The notes under the pieces: generated by a model
Told to the model about the DNA's origin: nothing
The model's input: the letters and a program-made list of their open reading frames with translations, nothing else
Databases searched by the model: none
Shown: one piece after another, positions 1-8,711 of the stretch
Layout: every line of letters starts with the position of its first letter
How positions within the stretch are numbered: position 1 is the first letter of the stretch
Assembly (NCBI GenBank): GCA_964634255.1
Contig: CAZWJC010000004.1
Location: forward strand, 1-64,000
Origin: MWDV01 sp964634255
GTDB lineage: Bacteria > Verrucomicrobiota > Verrucomicrobiia > Limisphaerales > MWDV01
Direction: 5' to 3'
DNA length: 64,000 bases
Made by a program: the position numbers and the translations under genes

Positions 1-492
1 CTCTGGAGGCGGGATGTGTTCTCTATCCGGAGCGACCCCAGCATTTGGACACGGGTGGAGAAAGTCCGGCAGACGCCCGGCGCCGACAGAGTGTTCCTGC
101 TCCAGACCGCACCGCAAATCGGCGTCCGCATCACCCGCCTGCTGGCCGGCACGCGCAAGATGACCGACAAGGAAGCCCGCTCCGGCAAGCGCGGTCCTGA
201 CACCATCGCCATCGGCGGCACCTACGGCGCCGGCGCAAAGAATCCCGGCTTCGCCATCCCCTACGGCGCGCTCGTGCCGAAGAAACTCGACAACCTCGTC
301 GCGGCCGGCCGCTGCCTCGACGTGGACACGCCCATGGTTGAAGACATGCGCCTCATTGCCACCTGCCTGCTGACCGGCCACGCCGCAGGTGCCGCCGCCG
401 CCCTGTCCGTCCAGGACAAATGTCGCCCGCGTGAAGTTGACGTTGTCAAACTCCAGCGACTCTTGGTTAAACAGGGTGCTTACTTGGGATAG
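1..492 (+). CDS. FAD-dependent oxidoreductase, C-terminal part (5' end outside window)
   Basis: The reading frame is open from base 1, so the gene begins upstream and only about 163 C-terminal residues are visible. The visible part has a segment reading LDNLVAAGRC, followed by MVEDMRLIATCLLTGHAAG and an alanine run. This is the usual C-terminal FAD-contacting end of the FAD_oxidored family (PF12831-like), where a 'dNLlvAGRc' strand precedes an 'R-x-xxtC-xxtGqAAG' helix. Substrates in this family are varied and often unknown, so the reaction cannot be named. A polyferredoxin gene starts 15 bases downstream on the same strand, so the two may be co-transcribed and could share an electron-transfer role; that is inference. 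The family call is fairly safe; the missing N-terminal Rossmann motif cannot be checked. Confidence 0.75.
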   Translation, partial: LWRRDVFSIRSDPSIWTRVEKVRQTPGADRVFLLQTAPQIGVRITRLLAGTRKMTDKEARSGKRGPDTIAIGGTYGAGAKNPGFAIPYGALVPKKLDNLVAAGRCLDVDTPMVEDMRLIATCLLTGHAAGAAAALSVQDKCRPREVDVVKLQRLLVKQGAYLG

Positions 493-507
493 CCGCGGCG
501 ATTTCTC

Positions 508-1899
508 ATGAGGAAAGCAGCTCAGCGATTCCGCTGGCGGCGTGCCCTGCGACCGACGGTTCGCTGGCTGGTGCTAGTTGTCGCGGTGGCGCTGGCCTGG
601 CCGTGGCGATCGGACTCGTCCACGTCGGTCATCCTGCCGACTCTGAGTCCTTTCATCGCTCTGGCTTCAGCCATCAGCGTGCGCGCGGTGGGTGTGCTGG
701 CGTTGCTAGCGCTGCCCGCATTGGTGCTGGTGTTGGTCTATCGGCGGTGGTTTTGCCGGCACGGCTGTCCGGTTGGGTTGTTACAGGAAATGGTGGAACG
801 GGTGCGACCGGGCGGACGCAAGCGTTGGCTGAAGGTGCCAGCCATCGGCCACTGGCTGGTGCTGCTAACACTCGGCGGCGCGGTGCTGGGTTATCCGCTG
901 TTCCTGTGGCTCGATCCGCTGGCGATCTTCAACGGCTTCCTCAATGCCTGGCGGCAGCCCATCGCGCTGGCTACGCTGCTGACCGGCCTCGGCTTGCCAC
1001 TGCTTCTGGTGCTTGATCTGGTTGCGCCGCGACTCTGGTGCCAGCGGATTTGTCCGCTGGGTGCCACGCAGGACCTGCTCGTTTGGCCGAGGCGCTTTCA
1101 GCGACGCCGTTCATGGGGGCAGACCCTGAACGCCGAGCCATGCCCGACCAATGGACCGCGAGCGGTCCCCGCTCGCAGCACGTTGCCAGAGAACGAGCCC
1201 TCGGAGGATGCGACGCGTGTTCTGTCAACGCACCTGCTGCGGACGGGGAGCGTCCGCGGTCCGAATCCAGTGCATCAGGAAGGCATGGAGAAGTTGGGAC
1301 GGCGTTGGTTTCTCGCCGCTATCGCAGGAGTAGTAGGCGCTCTCGCGGTGAAGACGGTTCGCGGGCAAAACGCCGCGCCGTTACGCCCGCCAGGCTCACT
1401 GGACGAACAGCACTTTACGGGCGTCTGCGTGCGCTGCGGCAACTGCGCCCAAGTCTGCCCGGCCAAGATCATTCAGCCCGACGTCGGCGCGAGCGGTGTG
1501 GCGGGTTTCCTAACGCCGCGGTTGCGGTTCGAGTCGGATTACTGCCGGGAGGATTGTCATCGCTGCAACAAGGTTTGTCCCAGCGGGGCCATCGCCCGGC
1601 TTTCGCTCCTCGAGAAGAAGCGGCACGTGATTGGCCAAGCCGTGGTGGACCTTGACCTGTGCTTGCTGGCGCAGGGCCGCGAATGCACCGCCTGTATCCA
1701 GAAATGCCCCTACGAAGCTATCGCCCTGGACAGTGCTGACGGCGGTTTCTCCAACGAGCCACGGGTGGTGCTGGATCGCTGCAACGGTTGCGGAGCGTGC
1801 GAGGCGGTGTGCCCGACCCAACCGGTCCGGGCGATGCGCGTCCAAGCGCAGAAGCTGACGGGGGTTCTCCCGCGCGCAGTTCGCGTTTCGAGCCGTTGA
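508..1899 (+). CDS. Membrane 4Fe-4S polyferredoxin (NapH-like half joined to NapG-like half)
   Basis: A 463-residue electron-transfer protein. Residues 17-180 hold about four membrane segments and two CxxxCP-type motifs, WFCRHGCPVG (81-90) and WCQRICPLGA (177-186), as in NapH/MauN/YccM-type membrane ferredoxins. Residues 264-286 form a second hydrophobic stretch after GRRWF, resembling a signal or anchor. Then come ferredoxin clusters: CVRCGNCAQVCP (307-318), CREDCHRCNKVCP (346-358), CTACIQKCP (393-401) and CNGCGACEAVCP (425-436), a NapG-like layout. NapH and NapG are normally separate proteins; here they lie in one frame. The linker, residues 216-252, is encoded by an inverted pair of a dispersed hairpin repeat. 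An internal ATG at 1285 (residue 260) follows an AGGA sequence, so a separate downstream product is possible. It probably passes electrons from quinol to a periplasmic or membrane partner. Confidence 0.8.
   Translation: MRKAAQRFRWRRALRPTVRWLVLVVAVALAWPWRSDSSTSVILPTLSPFIALASAISVRAVGVLALLALPALVLVLVYRRWFCRHGCPVGLLQEMVERVRPGGRKRWLKVPAIGHWLVLLTLGGAVLGYPLFLWLDPLAIFNGFLNAWRQPIALATLLTGLGLPLLLVLDLVAPRLWCQRICPLGATQDLLVWPRRFQRRRSWGQTLNAEPCPTNGPRAVPARSTLPENEPSEDATRVLSTHLLRTGSVRGPNPVHQEGMEKLGRRWFLAAIAGVVGALAVKTVRGQNAAPLRPPGSLDEQHFTGVCVRCGNCAQVCPAKIIQPDVGASGVAGFLTPRLRFESDYCREDCHRCNKVCPSGAIARLSLLEKKRHVIGQAVVDLDLCLLAQGRECTACIQKCPYEAIALDSADGGFSNEPRVVLDRCNGCGACEAVCPTQPVRAMRVQAQKLTGVLPRAVRVSSR
1153..1262. repeat. 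Inverted pair of REP-like hairpin repeats (family A) inside a CDS
   Basis: Two copies of one element face each other: 1153-1179, and 1236-1262 in reverse orientation. Each begins GGACCGCG and ends CGCAGC when read in the same sense, and each folds on itself: GCGAGCGG pairs with CCGCTCGC, and GCGGACG with CGTCCGC. Related copies occur at 44157-44183, 44238-44264 and 56137-56163. This pair lies in frame within the polyferredoxin gene and encodes its inter-domain linker. Confidence 0.75.
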
Positions 1900-2240
1900 G
1901 CGCTGGCGTCAGACTACCGTTTCAGGCCGCACACCCATCCACATCCGGGAGCAACGCGATGAGTAGAGCCAGGCTCGGCTCGCCCAAGCGCGCTCGCCGC
2001 GGTGGCTCGCCGGCCGATGGGGCGTTGTCTGTCGCGGACAAACTTGTACCCAGATGAGTGGACACCAGCGGGATGAGGTTGGCTCCGTCGTCGAGAATGT
2101 GAATTGGCATGTTCATGCTGCGGTCTTACCACGACTTCGCCCAAAGACAACGACTGCTCGGTAAGGATTGGGTGACAAAGCGGTGACGCTGATTCACTCC
2201 GCCCGGTGACGAGCCGAAGGAAAGGAAGGCTTGAACTCAG
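1900..2240. other. Intergenic stretch without a supported gene
   Basis: This 341-base stretch lies between the convergent polyferredoxin and rnhA genes. It contains a short open frame on the minus strand (2116 to 1922, 64 codons) with no ribosome-binding site or family resemblance that I can recognise. No strong terminator hairpin with a T-run was found for either neighbour. Confidence 0.5.
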
Positions 2241-2765
2241 TTAGATCAAGTTGGCCTGATCGGCGTCGGATTTGCGCCCGGTCAGGAATTGATCCCGTAG
2301 CGCGGCAAGTTGCTGCGGTGAGTGCAGGCTGCGGAGCTTGGCCACTTCAGCCCGGGCGAGCGCGTCGCAACGTTCGTTGTCGGCGTGGCCGGCATGGCCT
2401 TTGAGCCATTGCCAGTGAATCTGGTGGGGCGCTGCCGCCGCGTCGAGGGCGCGCCAGAGGTCTTCGTTTTTCACCGGCTTCTTCTCCACGGTGCGCCAGC
2501 CGCGGCGCTTCCAACCCGGCAACCACTCCGTGATGCCTTGGCGGAGGTACTGCGAGTCAGTCCAGAGTTCGACGGCGCAGGGTTCCTTGAGCGCCTGCAA
2601 CGCCGAGATCGCCGCCTGCAATTCCATGCGGTTGTTGGTGGTGGCGGGGACGCCGCCGGAGATTTCACGCGACCGCGTCCCGTGCCGCAGCACCGCCGCC
2701 CAACCGCCGGGGCCACCCGGATTGCCCTCGCACGCGCCGTCGGTGTGGATCGTGACTTTCTTCAC
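2241..2765 (-). CDS. rnhA: Ribonuclease HI
   Basis: A 174-residue ribonuclease H that cuts the RNA strand of RNA:DNA hybrids in the cytoplasm, removing R-loops and replication primers. The catalytic set is complete and falls at the same numbers as in the E. coli enzyme: Asp9 (TDGACEGNPG), Glu48 (NNRMELQA), Asp70 (WTDSQY), His124 (LKGHAGH) and Asp134 (ERCDALA). The basic handle region (GWKRRGWRTVEKKPVKN, 86-100) that binds substrate is present. The C-terminus runs about 20 residues past the core fold and ends in a polar tail. The start is an ATG directly followed by KKVTIHTDG, so no N-terminal hybrid-binding domain is present. It lies 16 bases downstream of a nucleoside hydrolase gene on the same strand. 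Very confident. Confidence 0.96.
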   Translation of the reverse strand: MKKVTIHTDGACEGNPGGPGGWAAVLRHGTRSREISGGVPATTNNRMELQAAISALQALKEPCAVELWTDSQYLRQGITEWLPGWKRRGWRTVEKKPVKNEDLWRALDAAAAPHQIHWQWLKGHAGHADNERCDALARAEVAKLRSLHSPQQLAALRDQFLTGRKSDADQANLI

Positions 2766-2781
2766 GCGGGTCGAAACAGCG

Positions 2782-3795
2782 TCAGCGTTTACCCGTCAGC
2801 CGTTCGACCAGAAAATCCTCAAAGCCTCCCAAGTCTTTCCAGCTTGTGGCCACATTGATCTGCTTCGCCTGCGGGTCAATGACCGTCATGGCGTCGTCGG
2901 TTACGCGGATGCCGAGCTTTTCCATCACGCACAGGTCCTGCCGAATGGCGAGGTAAATGGCGACGGCATCGAACAGCGTGCTGCTTTTTTCGTCCGCCAT
3001 GTTCGCCGGAAGCTTGGTGTCGCTCTTCACCCAGATGCGGTAGTTCGCCACGATGTCCGCGGCGATGCGATCCTGTGAATCTCGCACGCGGCGATACTTG
3101 TCGCCGGTCAGGGTCACGAGACCGCAGGTGTCGAGCGGCGTGATCGTCATGTCCCACGGCGCAGTGAAGACGGCCTGGCAGGCTTTTGCGTCGCATTTCA
3201 CGTTCCACTCGGCATGGGGCTGCTTCGCTCCGCCGTAGCCGACGCGCACGCTACCATGCATGCCCACGAACCGCGCCTTCTGTGCGATGCGCGGCTCGCG
3301 CTTCAGCGCTTCCGCGATGTTCGGCACGGGCCCGATGCAGATGAGCGTCACCGGCTGCGCCGACTTCATGATGGTGTTGATGATTGCCTGCACACCATCG
3401 CTATGCACCTTGCCCGGATACTTCTTGAGATCGTAATCTTTCACCCACTCCGCCTGGCGACTGCTGCCTTGCGCGGCGAGGTCGAGTCCCACGCCCACCG
3501 GTACGTCGGTGCGTCCGGCGCGTTCCAGCAGCTTGGCCAACAACTTGGCGCGATATTCCGGGCGGCCGTAATCGCCCACCACCAACTTCAAATCCAACTC
3601 CGGCGACTTGAGCAACAAGCCCAGCGCCCATGTATCGTCGATGTCATCGCCGATGTCCGTGTCGAGGATGACCGGGATGGGCGCGGCCTTTGCGGGCGAT
3701 GGGGCGTCAGCAGCCGTGGCGGCGAAGGCCAACGCCAACAGGGCGGCACAGAGGGCTGTGGCTTGAAGGAGGCGAGGCAGGTGTAGCGTGTTCAT
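2782..3795 (-). CDS. Secreted inosine-uridine preferring nucleoside hydrolase
   Basis: Hydrolyses the N-glycosidic bond of nucleosides to free base and ribose. The family signature follows a signal peptide: DTDIGDDIDD at residues 45-54 of a 337-residue protein, the calcium- and ribose-binding aspartate cluster. A later LFDAVA segment near the C-terminus corresponds to the conserved Asp before the last helices, although the family usually has HDPLA, so the histidine is missing here. Residues 1-30 have a hydrophobic core ending in AFAATAADA, a good export signal, so it likely acts in the periplasm. The ATG at 3795 was preferred because it places the signal peptide properly; an in-frame ATG at 3810 is an alternative. 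The frame stays open to 3888, but that would run into the divergent gene starting at 3891. Substrate specificity cannot be read. Confidence 0.85.
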   Translation of the reverse strand: MNTLHLPRLLQATALCAALLALAFAATAADAPSPAKAAPIPVILDTDIGDDIDDTWALGLLLKSPELDLKLVVGDYGRPEYRAKLLAKLLERAGRTDVPVGVGLDLAAQGSSRQAEWVKDYDLKKYPGKVHSDGVQAIINTIMKSAQPVTLICIGPVPNIAEALKREPRIAQKARFVGMHGSVRVGYGGAKQPHAEWNVKCDAKACQAVFTAPWDMTITPLDTCGLVTLTGDKYRRVRDSQDRIAADIVANYRIWVKSDTKLPANMADEKSSTLFDAVAIYLAIRQDLCVMEKLGIRVTDDAMTVIDPQAKQINVATSWKDLGGFEDFLVERLTGKR

Positions 3796-3890
3796 GTTCT
3801 GGACTTTCATCTCGTGCGGCAGGGTGGCAGTCGTGACAGGCGATTTCAAGAGTTGAACCAAGGCGGCTTTTACCGCGAAATGATCCAAGT

Positions 3891-5339
3891 ATGCGCAAGT
3901 TCATGGTCGCTCTCACCCTGATGCTTTTGCACGCTGTCCTGCCAGACCTTGGCAGCGCGGCTTCCGCAACAAGCCCCCTACCCAAGATCGTGATCGCCCA
4001 CGATCGCCGCTCGTTTGAAACGACCACTGGCCAACCGTTCGTTCCCTTCGGCGTGACGTATTTCCGCCCCGGCACGGGCTGGGCCCCGCAGGTGTGGAAG
4101 CAGTTCGACGCCGACGCCACGCGCAGGGATTTCGCCCGGATGAAAGAACTCGGCGTGAACTGCACCCGCGTGTTCCTCAGCTACGGCTCGTTCCTGATGG
4201 AGACGAACCGGATCTCGCTCGATGGCCTCGCCAAGCTCGACCAGTTTCTGGCCATCGCCGAGCAAGCCGGCATCTACGCGCATCCGACCGGGCCGGATCA
4301 TTGGGAGGGCCTGCCGGATTGGGCGAAGACAGATCGCTACGCGGATGATGTCGCGCTGCGGGCGGTCGAGTTTTTCTGGAAGGAACTCGCGGCGCGGTAC
4401 CGCGGGCGCTCGGTGATCTTCGCCTACGACTTGCTGAACGAACCGGAAATCCGCTGGGACACGCCGCCGATGCGCACCGAGTGGAATCGCTGGCTTGAAA
4501 CGAAATACAGCGACGCCGCAAAACTCGCGCAGGCCTGGGGCGGCACGAATCAAAACCTGGCTTTCGGTTCGATCCCGATTCCACCGAAAGAGGACTGCGC
4601 CGGTTGTGCGCGGTTGCTGGACTTCCAGCACTTCCGCGAAGACCTCGCCGACAACTGGACGCGCCGGCAGGTTGCCGCCATCAAGGCCTCCGACCCGCAG
4701 GCGCTCGTGACGGTGGGTTTGATCCAATGGTCCGTGCCGACGTTGCTCGCGGCGGGCTGGCAGTATTCCGCCTTCCGTCCCGAGCGCACCGCGCGGCTGG
4801 TGGATTTCATGGAAGTTCATTTCTACCCGCTCGCCAACGGTTTCTATGAATACGCGCCGGAGGACGAGCCGAAGAACCTGGCTTACCTGGAAAGCGTCGT
4901 TCGCGAGGTGGCGCGACCTGGTAAGCTGGTGTTGATCGCGGAGTTCGGCTGGTATGGCGGCGGCAAACCCTCGTTCGCAAATCACGCCTTCGCGTCTGAG
5001 GAGCAGCACGCGCGCTGGTGTCGGAAGCTGGTCGAATCAACGGCAGGATTGGCGTGCGGTTGGCTGAACTGGGGTTTCCACGATCATCCCGGGGCAAAGG
5101 ACTGCACCGAGTTCAGCGGTCTGTTGACAGCGGACAGCAAAACGAAGGCTTGGGGCCGCGAGTTGAAGGAACTAACCGCGCGTTATGGCGGCAAGAAACT
5201 GACTCCGCCCAAGCTCGACCTGCGCCCGACACTGGACTGGGACTTGTGCATCACCAGCGCGGCGGAGGGAACGAAGTTTCGGCAACGGTATTTCGTAGAG
5301 TGGGAGGTAAGCCGCCCACCTGCGTCTAAGCAGGAATAG
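3891..5339 (+). CDS. Secreted GH5-like (clan A) glycoside hydrolase
   Basis: A 482-residue protein with a signal peptide (residues 1-24, MRKFMVALTL start). The rest reads as a TIM-barrel retaining glycosidase of the cellulase/mannanase type. The likely acid/base is Glu184 in YDLLNEPEI and the likely nucleophile is Glu351 in LVLIAEFGW, the two strand-end glutamates expected of clan A. A family-typical opening strand (PFVPFGVTYFRPG, 49-61) and MEVHFYPL (307-314) support this. The polymer attacked cannot be fixed from sequence; beta-mannan or beta-glucan are common for relatives. It is divergent from the nucleoside hydrolase, with about 95 bases between chosen starts, which probably hold both promoters. 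It belongs to a run of carbohydrate genes up to 16567. Confidence 0.8.
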   Translation: MRKFMVALTLMLLHAVLPDLGSAASATSPLPKIVIAHDRRSFETTTGQPFVPFGVTYFRPGTGWAPQVWKQFDADATRRDFARMKELGVNCTRVFLSYGSFLMETNRISLDGLAKLDQFLAIAEQAGIYAHPTGPDHWEGLPDWAKTDRYADDVALRAVEFFWKELAARYRGRSVIFAYDLLNEPEIRWDTPPMRTEWNRWLETKYSDAAKLAQAWGGTNQNLAFGSIPIPPKEDCAGCARLLDFQHFREDLADNWTRRQVAAIKASDPQALVTVGLIQWSVPTLLAAGWQYSAFRPERTARLVDFMEVHFYPLANGFYEYAPEDEPKNLAYLESVVREVARPGKLVLIAEFGWYGGGKPSFANHAFASEEQHARWCRKLVESTAGLACGWLNWGFHDHPGAKDCTEFSGLLTADSKTKAWGRELKELTARYGGKKLTPPKLDLRPTLDWDLCITSAAEGTKFRQRYFVEWEVSRPPASKQE

Positions 5340-5484
5340 ACTCGTTACTTCAGGTGTAGTTACCGATGCACGACCGAGAATTGACCTTGCCGTTCTTTCT
5401 GTTGATCCTGTGATCAGTGGCCATGACGCTTCAGTCTCCAGTCCGGTTGCAGCCGCCGGTTTTGCGCAACCCGGAGCGCTCGGC

Positions 5485-6675
5485 ATGAGAGTCGCCACAG
5501 CGGTCGTCATTGGCCTCGTTCTACTCCTCGGCACACAGGCATGCATGAATGCACCCAAGCAACCCAAGATCGTCACGCTGGATCGCGACTTTTGGACCAA
5601 AGTGCGGCATCGCGACCTCTACAATGAGCCTCTTTGGCCGACAGTCCTCGGCCTAGTTCATTGGGAGCAGGGGCGGGAAACCTACGGGCAGGCTGGACTG
5701 CGGGCAGCCGCCGGTATGCCGCGCGGACTGAGGTGCTATTTTTTCATCATGAGCCTGGATGGCAAGTGGGGAAATGGCGGTATGCAGGCCGTCGTATTAA
5801 GCGACGATCCAGAGAGCAGTTGGAAACTCGTTGAGGGTGCGGCCGAAGCGCTTCGGTTTCATGGATCTGTCAAGAAAGCTCAGGTGTTAGATGAGTTGTT
5901 GTCGGTCGCGCGGATTGTGCAACCCAAGTTGTGGGCTGCGTTGAACCGGGATGCGCCCGAGAGCGAACTTCGGGAACTGTGGAGCCAGATCGATGTGTTT
6001 GACGAACGCTACGACAAAGCTGACCCGAAAGTGGATGTCTATGCACGCATCGTAAAGCACGCCCACAAGCATCCAGAGGAATACACCCCCAATGCTAGCG
6101 CCGGAACTTCCGCTACGTCTTCCGCGGATTCCAACCGCTTCCACAGCCCGACGGCTGGTTTCGCTGTTCGCAAACCCGCCTCTTGGAGATTCGCCTCCTT
6201 GGAGCAGGTTGCAGCAAACCGAGCTGTCGCCCGGCTTAAGGACAAGGAACTGGAACAGCAGATCCGGCAGAAGGCCAATGCTCCGCTTGTCGTAATCCAG
6301 AAACACCGAGAGCCTTACGACGACCTGAATCCAAGTGCCCAGGTCATGGTCCGCCCACTTGGCCAGTGGGAGGGTAGGACTGCGCTCGAGTTGATGCGCC
6401 TAGTCGTGCCGACTCTCCAGCGGGCCATGGCTGATTTCGCTTTTGTCGAACAGGTCCGGGAAGCGACAGTAGGCGGTATGCCTGCGGCATTCATGAAGGC
6501 GAAGTACACGGTCACCAATCGGGAGGGACGCGAATTCAAGACCTTGTCGCGTATGTGGATTATCCCTCGCGGCTCATTCATGTTCATGGTCAGCATGTCT
6601 GGACCTCAGGAAGGACTCGACGTCTCCGAGGGTGATTTCAGCGCGATTCTGGATTCCATCAAGATCGAAGAATAG
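5485..6675 (+). CDS. Hypothetical exported protein
   Basis: A 396-residue protein that I do not recognise. The ATG at 5485 was chosen because it is followed by a short positively charged N-terminus and a hydrophobic run (VATAVVIGLVLLLGTQAC). That is an export signal with a cysteine at the cleavage position, but a poor lipobox because threonine replaces the usual leucine at -3. A GGAG-like sequence lies about 11 bases before this ATG. The frame is open further upstream to 5410. The middle has a small Ala/Ser/Thr-rich linker (about residues 205-230) separating an N-terminal domain from a C-terminal domain that has the look of a PsbP/DUF1795-type fold (FHSPTAGFAVRKPASW then alternating strands). 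No catalytic motif is visible. It stands alone between the GH5 gene and the minus-strand isomerase gene. Confidence 0.6.
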   Translation: MRVATAVVIGLVLLLGTQACMNAPKQPKIVTLDRDFWTKVRHRDLYNEPLWPTVLGLVHWEQGRETYGQAGLRAAAGMPRGLRCYFFIMSLDGKWGNGGMQAVVLSDDPESSWKLVEGAAEALRFHGSVKKAQVLDELLSVARIVQPKLWAALNRDAPESELRELWSQIDVFDERYDKADPKVDVYARIVKHAHKHPEEYTPNASAGTSATSSADSNRFHSPTAGFAVRKPASWRFASLEQVAANRAVARLKDKELEQQIRQKANAPLVVIQKHREPYDDLNPSAQVMVRPLGQWEGRTALELMRLVVPTLQRAMADFAFVEQVREATVGGMPAAFMKAKYTVTNREGREFKTLSRMWIIPRGSFMFMVSMSGPQEGLDVSEGDFSAILDSIKIEE

Positions 6676-6815
6676 CGGCCAAACCGCGTGAAGGCCAAGC
6701 AACCGATTCGCGTTGCAGTTTGCCACCGAGCAGCCGAGATGAGCAGAGCACAGGTCAGAGACCGCATGCAGACGGTGCGGTTTCGTCGTTATCCGCGGAC
6801 TGCTGAATCCCCAGT

Positions 6816-8402
6816 TCAGACCTGCTTCGCCGCACTTACATCGTGGAAATCCACGCCCAGCTTCTTCAACGCGTAGCCGGATTCGCGCATGAAGTTTCCG
6901 TAGGACATCATCCAGTGGAAGCCCTTCATCTCCCGGAGCAGCGCGGCGCAATCGCCTTCGATCCGCACGTCAATCTGCGAGCGGCAGATGTCGAGGAACG
7001 GATTGCCCACGATCTTGCCCTCGAAGCCCACCCACTTCTTGCAGGCGAAATCCGGCACGAGGTTCGTGCACACCTGCCCCAGCTTCATCTCCACCTTCGG
7101 CGCGGCGCCATAGTCGGACTCGAAGTGCGTGAGGATCTTCGTCCGCTCGGCGCGTTTGCCGTCCATCTTGCGCGGTGCGGTGCAGTGCGCCAGCGTGACG
7201 AGGTTGCCGTGCGGCGTGGTCGGGTCGTTCAGGAACACCGGCAGGCCGGAGATGTAATGCAGCAGAATGCCCGACGGGATGACCACGAAGTCCGATTCGC
7301 AGAACGCCAGGTAGCCGTCGTCGTTCAGGAAACTCAGCGGCATGCAGGCCGTCGTTTCCGAAATCGGCATGATTGTGCCCATGCAATGCTGCACCGTGAT
7401 GGCGTCCGTCTTCGCCTCGTCTAGGATGTCCTTGAACACCTCGGTCAGAACGAACGCGTTGTTGAGGAACTTCCGGTCTGTGTGCATTGAGACGCCGCGT
7501 TCGCGGAGCAGTTTCTTTGCGTCCGCTTCGGCACGTCTAGCGATGCCGGCATCGGCCTTGGCGGCTTTCAAGCGCGGCGCGAGTTCGGAGTAGGGATAGT
7601 CCACGATGTCGAGTTTCCAGAGTTCGCGTGAGATCTTGGGCGCCTTCTCCGCCATGCCTTCGCCCCAACCACCCGCGCCGCCGATGGCCACGATCTTTTT
7701 GCCGAGCGTGTTCTTCAGGCCGTGAAACGCCCGCAGACGCCAGAGCATTTCGGCGTAGTCATCCACGACCACGTCGGTTACGTCCATGCCCGGTTGGCCG
7801 TACTCGTCCACGGCCTTGCGCAGGAAATGCGGATGCACGATTTCATACCAGAGATAGACCGGTCCGGGGCTGTGCCGAAGAAACATGAGGTTGAACTTGT
7901 TCTTAAGCGTGAGCGCTTCGAGCGTATCGCGCCAGGCGCCGGCGGCGTAAATGACCATCACATCGTGATCGCCCTTGGCGAGGTTTGCGCCCTGCTCTTT
8001 GTTCACCGCGGTGGCCAACGGCGCGATTTCGATTGGGAACTCCGCCTTCGCCTTGAGCTTTGCCAACTCGTCCGTGATGCGCTGTTTCTCGGTAGTGACG
8101 TCGGCTTCCGTGTGCAGGCCGCCCCAGCCGCGCCAACTGGTGGCTTCGCGGCGCTGCGCCAAACCGTACGTGAGCACCGGCTGAACCTTGAGTGGCTTGA
8201 CGATGCGCCCGGGGCGGGCTTTCGCGGGCGGGAGTTCCGCGGCGCCGAGGTCGAGCGCCGGCAAGGCCAAGCTGCCGAGCGTCAGCGCGCTGGTTTGGAA
8301 CAGGAAGTCGCGGCGGTTCAACGGCTGGATGCGGATGGGCGCGGGCACATGGCCGGAGCAGCAAGAGCAGTTGCAGCGATGTGGAGTGGGCTGGGCATTC
8401 AT
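6816..8402 (-). CDS. Tat-exported L-fucose/L-arabinose isomerase-fold protein
   Basis: A 528-residue protein. Residues 1-55 carry a cysteine-rich start (CNCSCCSG) and then NRRDFLFQTSALTLGSLALP, a twin-arginine type signal. The rest resembles the large family of sugar isomerase-fold proteins related to L-fucose isomerase C-terminal domains: an IGGAGGWGEG glycine motif, DAITVQHCMG, a conserved TACMPLSFLNDDGYLAFCESDF segment containing the presumed metal ligands, and GNLVTLAHCTAP. These secreted versions are common in Verrucomicrobiota and Planctomycetota, and their substrate is not established. The ATG at 8402 was picked because it gives the signal peptide; the frame is open 36 bases further. 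It lies downstream of, and in the same direction as, the GH28 gene, so a role in handling released sugars is plausible but unproven. Confidence 0.72.
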   Translation of the reverse strand: MNAQPTPHRCNCSCCSGHVPAPIRIQPLNRRDFLFQTSALTLGSLALPALDLGAAELPPAKARPGRIVKPLKVQPVLTYGLAQRREATSWRGWGGLHTEADVTTEKQRITDELAKLKAKAEFPIEIAPLATAVNKEQGANLAKGDHDVMVIYAAGAWRDTLEALTLKNKFNLMFLRHSPGPVYLWYEIVHPHFLRKAVDEYGQPGMDVTDVVVDDYAEMLWRLRAFHGLKNTLGKKIVAIGGAGGWGEGMAEKAPKISRELWKLDIVDYPYSELAPRLKAAKADAGIARRAEADAKKLLRERGVSMHTDRKFLNNAFVLTEVFKDILDEAKTDAITVQHCMGTIMPISETTACMPLSFLNDDGYLAFCESDFVVIPSGILLHYISGLPVFLNDPTTPHGNLVTLAHCTAPRKMDGKRAERTKILTHFESDYGAAPKVEMKLGQVCTNLVPDFACKKWVGFEGKIVGNPFLDICRSQIDVRIEGDCAALLREMKGFHWMMSYGNFMRESGYALKKLGVDFHDVSAAKQV

Positions 8403-8711
8403 GATGTTGGTCTTGATGGTTGCGCCCGCCAAACCCAACTGGAGAAGGGTGTCCGCGGGCCGTTCTGGTTCAGTTTGCCTTCAGACGGGCCCAGCGTCGC
8501 GCTGTCGGCGATGGGATGCAATCCCTTTTTCCATCAGGCGCCGTGCCGGCCCGCCTGACTCGTTTCGATGCTCAACCTTTCCCCCCCGGCATTGCAGCGG
8601 CCGAGCCGTTGGCACGGCCAGAGCAGCGGGGACTCTTCCATCCGCCGGCTCCTGCTGTCGCTTACTGCGAAGGTGTGATGAGCGGCCCCGTTTGACCCAA
8701 CCTGCCAGACT
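8403..8711. other. Intergenic region upstream of the isomerase-fold gene
   Basis: These 309 bases lie between two minus-strand genes. I see no supported coding frame, no clear terminator for the GH28 gene and no recognisable repeat. Confidence 0.5.

Noticed and set aside
1922..2116. A 64-codon minus-strand frame in the gap after the polyferredoxin
   Set aside because: No ribosome-binding site, no family resemblance, and the codon pattern does not stand out from background in a high-GC sequence.
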